The notes beneath the pieces were generated by a model. The model made no database searches and was not told the origin of the DNA. It worked only from the letters and a program-made list of their open reading frames with translations. Source: Rosa chinensis (Eukaryota > Streptophyta > Magnoliopsida > Rosales > Rosaceae). From it: a stretch of DNA of 64,000 bases. The stretch lies in contig NC_037093.1 in NCBI RefSeq assembly GCF_002994745.2, positions 43,380,384-43,444,383 on the forward strand, in the 5' to 3' direction. The position numbers and the translations under genes were made by a program. Positions 26,055 to 37,480 of this stretch are shown piece after piece. Position 1 is the stretch's first letter. Every line of letters starts with the position of its first letter.

Positions 26055-26336
26055 CACACAAACATATATTTGTATATAATTTTTTTTGACGAATTATATA
26101 TATAATTATATATATAACGAAAAAAAGAAAAAAGAAAAAATAATAATATATTTTATTTTTAGATGAAAACCAAAATAATTTAGAGCCATTAGATTTTGGA
26201 ATGATAAGATAGTCTTTTTACTCAAGAATTACATGACATGATTTGGCAAATAGGTGATGTGTGTAGATGACATGACATGACACCTAGCATTGAGGCCACA
26301 AATCTTAGGCCTCATTAAGGCCACAAATCATTTTCC
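23589..26336. mobile_element. Mutator-like foldback element, non-coding
   Basis: This 2,748-bp element starts GGGCAATGATATAGGGCCT. Its right end, read on the minus strand, is GGAAAATGATTTGTGGCCT. Direct repeats ATTACAATT at 23580-23588 and 26337-26345 form a 9-bp TSD, the Mutator length. The arms match inverted over at least the outer 190 bp, and again farther in (24230-24400 against 25750-25930). A tandem-repeat core lies between. There is no transposase frame. It inserted about 85 bp upstream of the small gene at 26430. Confidence 0.88.
24551..25470 (+). repeat. Seven degenerate tandem units in the foldback core
   Basis: About seven direct copies of 110-145 bp each begin near TTCTATTTTAGTGTGAATATG. 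Each carries CATTAGGGAAAGGTC, GAACTTTACT, GGCTACTTAGTACTTA and AGACATGTTAGCTGAC in the same order. A partial eighth unit starts near 25458. Units differ by substitutions and by small deletions, so the array is not young. Confidence 0.88.
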
Positions 26337-26345
26337 ATTACAATT

Positions 26346-26429
26346 AATGATATTGTTGTGCTCCAGAATTACCCTCATTCGTCTCTTCCTCTCTTCTCCT
26401 CAGTCAAACTCTCTCTCTCTTGAAAAACA
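26346..26429 (+). promoter_or_regulatory. CT-rich leader of the small gene
   Basis: About 85 bases separate the foldback element's TSD from the ATG. They are rich in CTCTTC and CTCTCTCT, as in plant 5' UTRs. Any promoter further upstream has been pushed away by, or replaced by, the foldback and copia insertions. Confidence 0.35.
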
Positions 26430-28645
26430 ATGATCTGTAGAAAGTACCGAACCAGAGGAAACTTCGCCTCACAGACCTTGTTAAGTAGTTACTCCACCGT
26501 CCTCGGCTACTGGTTAACATTCTTCCTCATCGACCGAATCAGCCAGTTCCCGATCCAACTCGGCACCTTCCTCCTCATGTCAATCTTCATAGCCATTCTT
26601 GGATCGAATACTAGAATCTCAGGGGACGTAAGTGTCCTGCCGTGCTCCACTGCTTGACTTTGTTTTTCGTCAACTTGAACAGCACTATTAACGACTTAGA
26701 AGCTCGAATAGCGTCATCTAATGCCTTGTTCGGGTTCTCACTTGACCGAACCGTCTATCCAGCTACCTTTAGCAGGAAAGGACCCAGGTCTGGCTTGTCC
26801 AGCAAAGCTTCGTCAATGAATGCTTCTCCAGGCTGGTCTTTTTGGCGGGTCTTGGACAATGCCAAAGCTGTTATAGTCAAGAACACTCAGATATCCATAA
26901 TTGGATCAATTTCATATACCCTCAAATTTGTGCAAATAAGTCCAATTTTTATTTTGGGTACATGATTTTGTGTTAAAGCTGGAGACTTTGAATAGAGAGC
27001 ATCTGAAAAGGTTGAATATTTGGGGCAGTGTTACAGTGAATGTGTAAAGTAGAGATTTAATTGTGGGGGTGGTGTAGAAGAGACGCCTAATGATGAAGGA
27101 ATTGGGTTAGGATGCTTTAATTGGATCACAAGCTTAAGAACGAAAAAGGAGGAGCATACATATATGAATCCATTTTCAGAAGGAGCTCAAGCTTTCTCTT
27201 TGAATTTCATAGATGAGGAAGACAAGGGCATTTTTGGAACAGAAAACATATCATCATTAAAATAGTAGGATTAATTTCAGTTTATCCCCCTGAGGTTTGG
27301 GGGTGTTATCATTTCACCCCCTGTACTTTCAATTTTGAATTTTTACCCCCTAAACTTTCCAATTTCAATCATTCGTGTCCAATTTCTACTATTCTGTCCA
27401 AATTGGACGTTAAGTTTGACTTTTGAGGGCTAAAATGGTCATTTCAACATAAAAAAAAGTTAAAAAATTAAATTTTTTTTTTCTGTTTTTTATTTTATTT
27501 TATTTTTTTTATTTTTTTTTTTCTGTTTCTTAGTTTTTTTTTTTTTTTTTTTTCGTCTTCAACCTATGTACCACAAGTTATAATAGGTTTATATAAAAAC
27601 AAAAAAAATACTCTAGGTGGTTGAAAACCGCTCGCTGGTCTACGATATTTGTGATATATCTCTGATAAAGTGAAGAATTTTAGGATATATCCCCAATAAA
27701 GTGAAGAAATATTTATAAAAAATAATTTTACACTTTATCTGTAAATAAATATCTGTATATCCCCAATAAAGTGAAGAAATATCTATGTAAAATCATTTTT
27801 GGTCTACGATATTTGTGATATATCTCCAATAAATTGAAGAATTTTATGATATATCCCCAGTAAAGTGAAGAAATATCTGTAAAAAATGATTTTACACTTT
27901 ATCTGTAAATATCTATATATCCCCAATAAAGTGAAGAAATATTTGTGTAAAATCATTTTTTACAGATATTTATTTACAGATAAAGTGTAAAATTATTTTT
28001 TTACAGATATTTCTTCACTTTATTGGGGATATATCCTAAATTTTTCACTTTATCGGAGATATGTCACAAATATCGTAAACCAGCAAGCGGCTTTCAACTA
28101 CCTAGAGTATTTTTTTTGTTTTTATAAACCTATTATAACTTGTGGTATATAGGTTGAAGACAAAATAATAAAAAATAATAAAAATAAAACGAAGAAACAG
28201 AAAAAAAAATTAAAAAAAACTAAAAAACAGATTTTTTTTTAATTTTTTAATTTTTTTGTTGTTGAAATGACCATTTTAGCCCTCAAAAGTCAAATTTAAC
28301 GTCCAATTTGGACGGAATAGTAGAAATTAGACACGACTGATTGAAATTGGAAAGTTTAGGGGGTAAAAATTCAAAATTGAAAGTACAGAGGGTGAAATGA
28401 TGACACCCCCAAACCTTAGAGGGGTAAACTGAAATTAATCCAAAATAGTATTATAAAATCAAATCGGAGTGTGGGTTATAATTTGGGGATATATATATAT
28501 ATATGTATGTATGTATGTGTGTGTGTGTATATATATATATATATTTATACTATTATTAAGAGAAGAGGCTTTGTTAGCCAAAGTGGACGTGAAAAGACGA
28601 CTTGATCCTTAGACCATAGATTATCTAAAAATATTTTTAATAAAT

Positions 28646-28681
<36 letters not shown>

Positions 28682-29140
28682 ATACTATTATTAAGAGAAG
28701 AGGCTTTGTTAGCCAAAGTAGACGTGAAAAGACGACTTGATCCTTAGACCATAGATTATCTAAAAATATTTTTTAATAAATGGATGTCATAATCGTAATA
28801 AACAAAATAATAGAATAAAATTTTAATTTATTTCCCCCTAAAATCTCTCTCTATAACTTCCCACTTCCACAGTTCCACAGCAAAAGAGGAGGAAAAAAAA
28901 TACAAATTCCAAAACTCCCCACGTTTCTCCAATGATTATTTTGTTTTTTTTTTCTTTTAAAAATTAAACCCACACACAAAGTGTGTGTTTTGGTCTAGTA
29001 TATATATATAGACACACACATGTACATATATAACACACCAAAACAAAAGAATATTATTTTACTTATTGATTTTCTAGGTGAAACAGATTGATGAAGAAAG
29101 CGACTTGGCTAGAATGCTAGATTCTGTCTCAAGAAGTTGA
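26430..29140 (+). CDS. Small two-exon membrane protein, family not recognised
   Basis: Exon 1 (26430-26627, exactly 66 codons) ends at a consensus donor, GGGGAC|GTAAGT. Exon 2 (29078-29140) follows the acceptor TTTTCTAG| and keeps the same phase. It adds VKQIDEESDLARMLDSVSRS and a stop, giving 86 residues. The N-terminus is basic. Two hydrophobic stretches (about residues 19-38 and 42-60) suggest two membrane passes, and the C-terminus is polar and acidic. A CT-rich leader precedes the ATG (26350-26428). The 2,450-bp intron holds a foldback MITE and a Helitron. I do not recognise the protein. The model rests on splice sites and phase, and the second exon is short. Other exons could be missed. 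Confidence 0.55.
27268..28441. mobile_element. Foldback MITE with 9-bp TSD, in an intron
   Basis: This 1,174-bp element starts GGATTAATTTCAGTTTA and ends TAAACTGAAATTAATCC. Direct repeats AAAATAGTA at 27259-27267 and 28442-28450 form a 9-bp TSD (Mutator-like length). Nearly the whole element is an inverted repeat. The left arm additionally carries a direct duplication of about 170 bp with the word CCCCAATAAAGTGAAGAAATAT. It has no open frame of note. Transcribed through the intron, it would form a very long hairpin. Confidence 0.88.
28544..28650 (+). mobile_element. Partial Helitron 5' end, tandem copy
   Basis: About 107 bp nearly identical to the first part of the Helitron at 28679, beginning TTTATACTATTATTAAGAG. 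The expected TC start reads TT. A (TA)n run joins the two copies. Confidence 0.75.
28679..28998 (+). mobile_element. Non-autonomous Helitron, 320 bp
   Basis: It starts A|TCTATACTATTATTAAGAG and ends with a hairpin (CACACAC/GTGTGTG, 28970-28988) followed by TTTTGGTCTAG|T. The start TC, the terminal hairpin, the CTRR end (CTAG) and the A/T host junction are the Helitron signature. There is no TSD, as expected. It lies in the intron of the small gene, 79 bp before the exon 2 acceptor. Confidence 0.85.
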
Positions 29141-32100
29141 TCTATTTCATTAGCAACATGAGGGATATTAACCAGATCGATCTATCGATCCATTCTTCCT
29201 TTTCCTTTTTGGTGTCTTCGAATGACTTGGGAAAACTGTTCGAGGATGTTCATCAAATGGAGTTTTGAGTATCACACATTTACAATGATGGTAACGGCTG
29301 ATGTTCGTGCGAAGGTTTGATTAGTGAGAATTCTTGTGGTCCATGGTTCCAAAAATTTTATTAGCTTTCTTTTATGATCATGGCCTTAGTTCTAAGGTGT
29401 GATGGGCTCTAATTTTTTGGCAGCGATAAAGAAGTCACATCCGAATTAAGTAATTCTATGTATTTTTATTGGCGTACAACTATTAGGAGAAAAATATCGA
29501 TCTATATTGGCATTGGCTCCTCTACACGATGAGGTAGGAAAATAGGTCGGCAACCATCAATCCTGATGAACTTGAGATTTTCAACGACATTTTTGTAGAA
29601 GGACAAGAGTGCGGCTCTTTTTAGTGTATCCACCATCCTATTTTTTCTTCCAATGGAGGGATCATATTTAACTTAAAGTATAATTTTTGTAAATTATCAC
29701 ATTAGTTGTTATAACGATAACAAAAACTTATTAAAATAGTAAATTATTACATGAAAAAACATATCACAACTTTACTTAAAAGTGTAAATATGTACGTGAG
29801 AAGTAAAACTCAATGCTTATCCTTTTTAACTACACCCATATTTTTATTTTTTTAAATTAATAATATTCTCCTGTACGTCAAAGTTTATTGAAAAAAAATA
29901 TATATTTTTTGAACTGGAGTTCAGACGGGTATTAATTTTTAATTGTGCCTCCAATTTTACATTTTATAATAAGAGACTTAACAACAAATATACTAGATAT
30001 TTCTGACTGAGAGTGACCAACGAAATAGTATAATACTAAGTTACTAAACTAATCGTTTAATAGCCATTTCTATTTTTTGTTTTGTCCGGATTATTATACT
30101 GCTCTGATAATCACGTAGCTAGTATGCGTTAAACATGCATGCATGTGATAAAAGGATGGTGTAAAAGATAAAAGTAGAAATTTGTTAATCAGAGACTAAA
30201 TTTTCTTCACCCGAGATTGTTCTGCAACTATAATCTGCATAATTTTAGGGTTAGTCTCTTATTTCGTCCCCACCTGAAAGACAAAAGTAACAGAGAGGGG
30301 TCAAAGGCCACGATTGCAGAAACAGATCTATATTGTAGTCTCTGTCTATACCAACCCAAAAATATTACTAACCCCATAACATTAAGTCATTAACCACCAC
30401 CATGCCCACGTCGTTTTCTCTTAATCGGATCAATGTATAATAACACCATGTCCTTTTCGCTCACTTAATCACGCCATGTTTCAAACCATTACTTCTCCAG
30501 CTTCCAGCTAGGGTTTCCTTTTCTTTCCAGTTCAGTACCCTGCACTTTCCATCTCAACTGTCACGAACGCCACCAAAACCACTTCTTTTAACATCCAAAC
30601 AAACCAGCTGAGAGTTGTGACTTATGGTCACAACCCGTTTCTAACACTAATCATTTTGATCGGTAGGTTGCAATCGCGGCGGATTTAAGGATCTTCCTAT
30701 ATAGATAAGAGTAAGACTTAATTAGACTAAAACGAATATTTTTCGTATGATTTTTTCTCTTGTTCATGTCTCTAGCTTATACAATATTTTTAAAATCATC
30801 TACGAATACCTTATATACTCGTAATTAACTTTGTACAACACATTCTTAGGCTCACTGTTAAATCCGCTTTTGTTTTTCACTACTCAAACACCAAAATGAT
30901 CACATTCATCCATAGAAGCTTTGGGATTGAGTTTTTTAATTATGAGTTACATCCAAGTCTTGTTGATTTTCAAGTAGTTCGGCTATTGGTGGAAACATGG
31001 GGGACTTAATTATATGTTGGCAAGGCTGGTCCATTAGGCATGTACTAAGTGAATCTTGCAAGGCTAGCTATAAACCAAAATGCTAGTTATCAATTATCAT
31101 GTACATGGAGTCTGATTAATACAAGTTAATAATTATATGTTGGCAAGGCTGGTCCATTAGGCATGTACTAAGTGAATCTTGCAAGGCTATAAACCAAAAT
31201 GCTAGCTATCAATTATCATATACATGGAGTCTGATTAATACAAGTTAACGATGGTACCAGTCTATAGACTAAAATGCTAGCTACCAGAAGCATTTATCTT
31301 TATTACTTACTTGGATGCTGTGCTACTAATCAAATAAGTTAAAGGTACATGAGGTACTATTGTACAAATTTCTTGATCATCTTGTACATTGTACTCTGTA
31401 CGTATAGTATAGACAGTAATTAACGCTGAAATAAGAGGAGAACAGTAAAGTGAAAAGGAAATAGAGTATGATGGCCCTGTCAGAAAAGCTTTGCTGTATA
31501 TAGCATTCATTTTTGTATTTAATTTGACAACAAAGTATTTGGCAATGTAAGAACAGGGAGATCATTTACTTTCTTCAATTACAAATGTTACAATTAATGA
31601 AACCCCACCTATTGATAAATCATGATGACTATAACGAGAACTAGTAACATTAAGAAATCTTCGCCTGTGCATGCTTAGTTTCTCTAAGAATAAACTCCTT
31701 TGTATAGTATCTACTAATTGGATATATGATCATCATTCTAAAATTGAGATGGAAGTGCTATTTTCACCAAGATAATCAATTTGCAGGAGATGTACAAAAA
31801 CATATTGCAACGATGAAGTCCCATTGTATCATGCAACATATATCATAGGATCAATAAAATTGTTGTGCATACTTGATAAAAGAAACGGTTAGTATATCAC
31901 CTTTTGATTAGTTTCCACAAATATCTCAAGCTGACATTGAATATTTACTAGCAATTTCGAATCTTAATAGAAATAGAACAATAAACAAACATTGGAAGAA
32001 TTACGGAAGGAAAATATCTACATTGGAAAGATTATTGTAATGACCTGCATGAAAGAATGCATGAAATCCATGAGAGTTTTGCATTTTAGTTATGAAAAGA

Positions 32101-33040
32101 AACTGTAAAAAATATAAATCAAACTATACGAGCTATTTATATGTATTTTTTAAGGAAGTTTGCATTTTAATGGTTCGAGGTTGTTTTTATTTCTATCTAT
32201 ATATGTGAGTTGAGATTTGAACATCATAGAACACAGGATAATAGATTCTTATCAGCCACTAGCACATTTGCCACAGGTTTGTGACTATAATTAGCTATAT
32301 GGTTAATTTGTCCCTCTTTCCATGCCATCTCTACCTCAACGAAAAGAGAATCAATCATCCACCATATAAAAGAATCCAATGGTGCTAGCTAGCTAATACC
32401 ACCACTTCGACATTATTATTGGCTCATAACACATCTCCACGTGACTTACATTTCAAGCAAATATGGGTGGACACACTCACACTGGGTACTAATAATGTAT
32501 GTGATGATTTTTCCGTTAGATTTATAATTATGTGCTTAATTGCAGAATCAAATCTCCTCTTCTGGGCATGCACTACACTCCATTATATTGTACAGTGATA
32601 AATGAACTCGAAGAAGATCATACATATAGTTTGATAATAATTGCGTACCTGCAGATCATGCAATTAACAGTAGCTAGTCGTGTCAGTGACTCCTCAGTAC
32701 TATATATCCACAAGGAAGAAGATGATGAATAAAACCAGACAATGGTGGGAATTAGTAGAATCATATATGCATGTGATCTAATTGCTATTTCAGACCGACT
32801 CTGTACTCGATTTTTGGCTTCTCCTCACCCACATGATGAGAGTAGCTAGATATAGAATCCTATAGTTATGGAGTCATTATCTCTCATAATTCAGGTTTCT
32901 CTCTCCAAGCCTAATGATATATATTCTTTCTCCAATTCTAATACTCCCAAACCCCAACCAATTTTCTTTGCAGCGTACTGGTTCAACATACCACGTGGTA
33001 TGAACGTGGAGAATAAAAGTTGTTTCAAAAATCTTTAAAT
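29141..33040. other. Gene-free AT-rich stretch with one tandem duplication
   Basis: The first few hundred bases may be the 3' UTR of the small gene. A direct duplication occupies 31012-31252. No gene was recognised elsewhere. Open frames at 31307-31565 and 32532-32732 lack support. Confidence 0.4.
31012..31252 (+). repeat. Tandem duplication, two units of about 120 bp
   Basis: The unit begins TATATGTTGGCAAGGCTGGT and is repeated almost perfectly from about 31136. The second copy lacks four bases of GCTAGCTATAAACC. A third partial word, AAAATGCTAGCTA, follows near 31270. Confidence 0.85.
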
Positions 33041-33770
33041 TTTTTTTTGATGCAATGAGTGATAGCAGAGGAGCAATCTCTCTAACACTCCAATTTATTA
33101 ATCCAAAAAAATGTGAATGACAATGGAGGAGGACCTAACCAAAACCTCCAGAATAAACAAGCAAAACAAACAAGTCAACGAAATCTAAATTGTGGAAGAC
33201 CTAAAACATCACTCTCATAGAACAACAAAAGAAATGGATGAGGCATATCCCACCATACTTGCTCTGACAAAGATGTTCCATGATTAGCTAGAGCATCTGC
33301 TACCTTATTCGATCCTTTCTCTAAATATGTGTGAAGATTTGAAGTTCATATGGGAGATCCTATATAAGCAATTTAACCAACGTACTTGAAGTTGCCACGG
33401 CACAGAGAAGGAGAGCGAATATAATCCAATACAGTAGATGAATCTACCTCTAGCCATATATGTTTCCAATCGCGAAGCTAAGCAATCTCTATAGCCGTAA
33501 TGACTGCCATTACTTCTGTCACAATAGAACTAGGAATATCCAGGTTAGAAGCAAAATCACCAATAAACTGACCTTTATAATCACAAAAGACAGCTCCAAA
33601 TCCTCCAATACCCTCTTCATGTTTCCAAGCGCCGTCAGAATTAATCTTGATCCACCCAATAATGAGGGGATGCCAATTAACCTCAACCACTTTAGGAGTA
33701 CGTCGCGGTCTACAACAAACACCAAAACTTTTCAAGATATGTAGATCTTGAATTGTATTATGCATATGAC
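33041..33770 (-). pseudogene. 5'-truncated L1-type LINE, RNase H domain
   Basis: On the minus strand, 33765-33478 is open and reads WIKINSDGAW, GIGGFGAVFCDY and SSIVTEVMAVITAIEIA. These are the first strands and catalytic Asp/Glu region of the plant RVT_3 RNase H fold. Further down, with a frameshift and a stop, come a Trp/Lys block and GSNKVADALANHG (about 33270-33310), the domain's C-terminal motif. An A-tail (T run near 33043-33052) ends the element. Upstream reverse transcriptase is absent, as in typical 5'-truncated LINE copies. Confidence 0.72.
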
Positions 33771-34273
33771 CTGTTGCAAGTCGACTAGCTACTTGGATAT
33801 GTCCTGAGATTAGGCGATTAGCTGCTTTTTAAACATGAAAAAATATTTATATTTTAAGTAGATGAATATGTGATGATATATAGATGTTACATAAAACTTG
33901 AGTTTTTGGTAAACATTTTATTTGCCCTTTTTCACTATATTAGTCAATCTATAAAATTAAATATATTAAGATAAATGGTAAAACAACATAATCAAAAAAT
34001 AAAAAGAACTAATTGATATGAGAGCAGCCGCATAACTATTTTTTTTCTTCCATTTTATTTAATATTTAATTTTACAAATAGTATAACTAATGCAGCGAGG
34101 CTGGCAATATGTAGAAAGTGAAAATGAGTTAAGATAGTTAAAAAAATTTGCAGAAAAAGTTAAATTTTGACCTAACCACTTGGCTCTTCTAAGGTTTACT
34201 CGTACAGTCATTGACAACAAAATTTTCCAAAATTTCAAAAATCCCATAGCGGTTGAGCTTTGTGCTACATAAG
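33771..34273. other. AT-rich intergenic, nothing recognised
   Basis: No gene or repeat structure was seen. Confidence 0.4.
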
Positions 34274-34716
34274 GGGAAAAATACTTACATCCAAACCAGT
34301 ATATATGTGAGTATCTAAACTCTCTCTTATTTACATATACTCGGCAATCGAAATATATGATTTAACCGTTCAAAAGTTACATCAATAATTAAATATCATC
34401 TCTGCAATAATTTATTGTAAACAAAAATCGTTTACTCATTCGATTGCATCAAACCAATGGACGGTTGCTTTGAGACTGTTAACTTTCATCGTAGCTGTTC
34501 ATTTTTTTGATGTAATTGAATTAGTAAACGATTTTTGTTGACATTGATTTTTTGCAGAGACAATCCTTAAATGTTGATTTAATAATTTTTGAAAGGTTAA
34601 ATTATGGATTTAGATTGCCGATTGTATGTATATAAGAGAGAGTTTGGATGCTCACAGACATATTGGTTCGGATGCTCACAGACATATTGGTTCGGATGCA
34701 GAAATATCTATGGGTT
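34274..34716. mobile_element. Long-TIR MITE
   Basis: Arms at 34274-34480 and about 34500-34716 are inverted matches, sharing CTCTCTCTTATTTACATA, CGGCAATC and AACGATTTTTGTT. The right arm has a 28-bp direct duplication containing GGATGCTCACAGACATATTG. No clean TSD was found, so the superfamily is undecided. Confidence 0.6.
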
Positions 34717-35538
34717 TTTCTCAATAGAATCTTATATTTTTGGGTTTATATCTAATTTTCTCTTACTCTAAAAAGAAGTTAAATTAAAATCCGGACATTT
34801 GACGGGCTCCATGTGGTGTCTAAAAAGGTGATTTAACTAGTATTACTCTAAAAAGAAATTGAGTTAAAATTTAGACATTTGATACCAACTAATAAAAGCA
34901 CTCTTGTTTATCTTTATATCAACCAAAAGACGTTGAATTGCAACCTAATCTTATTCCCAACTTATTGTGGGTGTGCAAAATTTTAAGGACGGTTTCTAGT
35001 CAAGAAGTGGTTTGATAAAGAGGCAGCTCACTATGTTTGGAGGTTTACTCAAGTTGAAATCCCCTCAACGTGGATTTGGGTGAGGTGAAATCATGTTCTA
35101 GTCAGAATACAGACCAAAAGAGAGGCGACCTAATCTATTTGGGGAATTTTGAAACGGTCAAGTCCCCTTGAGGTGGATCTAGATAAGGTGGAAATAGTCA
35201 GCTCAGCCGAATCCGTAGCAAGCAGGAAGCACTCCCCCAAGTTATCTCGAGAGTGGCATAATGGATCCATTAATGCTTGACTTTGCAGACATTACACACT
35301 ATTACACGCACTAGTCGAGATACTGTTCAACCTCACCTATATCCGATCAAGGTAAGAAATCAATCCCGACTACACTCGCTACTACTTAAATACTCACTAA
35401 CTTAGGCATCAGAATATCAAGTACCCCCCACCCTCCAAATTTGACTTGTCAACACCGATCCAAATTCCCATGGCGTGAAGACACTCTCTTAAACAAGAAG
35501 TCTTCACTCTCACTGTAGTTAAAAAATCAGGTGAGGAG
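34717..35538. other. Intergenic, no gene recognised
   Basis: Two related blocks near 35050 and 35165 (CCCCTCAACGTGGATTTGGG and CCCCTTGAGGTGGATCTAG) suggest a small decayed duplication. Nothing else was seen. Confidence 0.35.
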
Positions 35539-35556
35539 ATATTCTACCGAATTTTT

Positions 35557-35769
35557 TTTTTTTTGATTTGTCAATCACACGGTGTCCTCAAAGGCTTCCT
35601 AGGCCCAGAGACTAATCCGTGCTCGGGGGATCTTGTCAGAACGCTTCCTCCCCCCTGGCCACCAAGAATATATTGGGATTTAACTCCAATAAGCGTCGGC
35701 GGGATTCGAACCCGGGTGTGGGGGTTCCACACCTGGAGGCTCTTACCAACTCGACCACCTGTGGTGGTT
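35557..35769 (-). mobile_element. tRNA-derived SINE with about 18-bp TSD
   Basis: On the minus strand there is an A box (TGGTCGAGTTGG) and a B box (GGTTCGAATCC). The 3' end is an A-run. Direct repeats ATATTCTACCGAATTTTT occur at 35539-35556 and 35770-35787. It shares the 3' motif TGGGCCTAGGAAGCCTTTG with the SINE at 9576-9764 but has a different middle. Confidence 0.92.
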
Positions 35770-35787
35770 ATATTCTACCGAATTTTT

Positions 35788-37480
35788 CCGCACCTATACT
35801 TATTTTTGCATTCGTCTTCATGTAGGCTGGTTACCTGTATGGTAACTTGTGGGTGACAATGTCACAATTAGATTAGTAGCTATAGAGACCTATATAAAGA
35901 CTTTGTAAGACTAGAACATCAGCAGAATGAAACTAGCTACTGAGCCAGGAGTCAGTTGACCAACCTGAACATGTGAAATCCTTTGTCCTTGAAACTGCCA
36001 CATCTTCAATATGCATCTTCAATGTGGTTGATATTAGTTTTCAGAATCCACCCTTTTATAAAACACCCTTCATTTGTTTATTTCCTTTCAGATTCGGCGG
36101 GCTATCTGTGTGGTTTTACACACACACACACACACACACTCACTCACTCACTCTCTCTCTCTTACTACTGAATTGTTCAAGTATATATTGGAAGCAGGCT
36201 AGAGGTTTACAGAGAAGGCGAGACATACAGTACACAGTGCTGCAACAAGTTAAAATTAATTAGTGTCCTCCATGTATCTCTGATTTGATTCTGGGTTGTA
36301 AGCATGTGCCAAAGCATGTATAAACATATTTGCGAAAGTGAGAAAAAGCTATAACCGTACGCGTCTGATAAAAGGGGAGAAACCCAGATATGATCATGGG
36401 TCAACAATCACTTTCACCAATTTCTCTGAACCTCTTTGAATCTCTGAAAACCCCTCCACTCCACATTCAAGCTTGCAAACTGCCATGAAATCTACTTTTT
36501 GCTGAAAAGAATCTACATTTAGTTAGCTCTTTCTTTCTTTCTTCCTTCCCCCCCCCCCCCCCCCCGAAAACTGCAAAGAGAAACTACTGTCTCTAATTAG
36601 TTGGTTGAATGTTCCGAGATAACTTGGAGCAAGTGAAAAAAGCTAATGAAAACCACAAAAGCTGAAGTAGCTAGCTAGTCAAGTAAAGGATCGAGTGAGA
36701 ATATACACACTGCCCTACCAATAATCTATAAAGCCTAAAGTATAGGGAACTTTGTGCAGGGTTTCTGATTCAAGAGGATCTCCTTTCCTTCCAGTCTTCC
36801 ACTAAGCACAAATATAGCGAAGAAACTAATGGATCATAATGTTCTTATAGAAATTTGGGAAAGTTTTGAGAACTGTATAATCGCAATTCCCAACTCCATC
36901 AGGAGCACTTGAATGTGGGTCTCATTGCTAGGTACAAAACTTAATGGGCTCAGCTGGACCCATTTAGGTTTAGATGCATCACATAAAGAAGGGCAAGGGG
37001 ACCATATATCATTGCTTCAAAATCATACAAGGAATGTACTACATTTTTTTTCTTTTTTCCGAAGAAGAATGTATTACTTATTAGTAATTGCCAAATAGAA
37101 CCAAAAAGAAAAAAGAAAAAAAAAGAAAGAAAGAAAGAAGAGAATACACAAAATTACTGATTTCACATTTTTCACTTTGGAACCCATCACCTAATATTGA
37201 GTCAGCTTATTTTGTTGATAAGCGCAGTGTCATCAATTTTACACATTGTTTTTAATAAATACTAGGTGAAATATTTAATAAATACGTGATAGCTAATGTG
37301 GTTATTTTCATCGGGTCTTCAACTACATCAGTCTTTCTATCATGCATAATTTCAAGTTAAATCCATTCTACTTTTGTGACTAGTTAGAATAGGCGGATGC
37401 TGTTTTACTTGTTCATAAACAAATCTGGTGGATGTTATTCAATTTGTTAATTTTAGTTTACACACACACACATACATATG
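35788..37480. other. Intergenic with simple repeats
   Basis: Simple repeats are (CA)n-(CTCA)n-(CT)n at 36117-36165, an 18-base C run at 36548-36565, and a purine-rich AAAGAAAG tract near 37105-37140. No gene is supported. Confidence 0.5.

Noticed and set aside
26642..26965. 107-codon plus-strand frame just after exon 1 of the small gene
   Set aside because: It lies within the inferred intron, starts past a consensus donor and shows no recognised domain. It could be coding if the two-exon model is wrong, but nothing favours that.
35560..35770. tRNA gene on the minus strand
   Set aside because: Same reason: a SINE body with A-tail and TSD. The open frames at 35563-35856 are shadows in it.
36548..36565. 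Functional C-tract/G-quadruplex site
   Set aside because: A single homopolymer run without the spaced G-tracts needed for a quadruplex, and its length may be affected by sequencing error.
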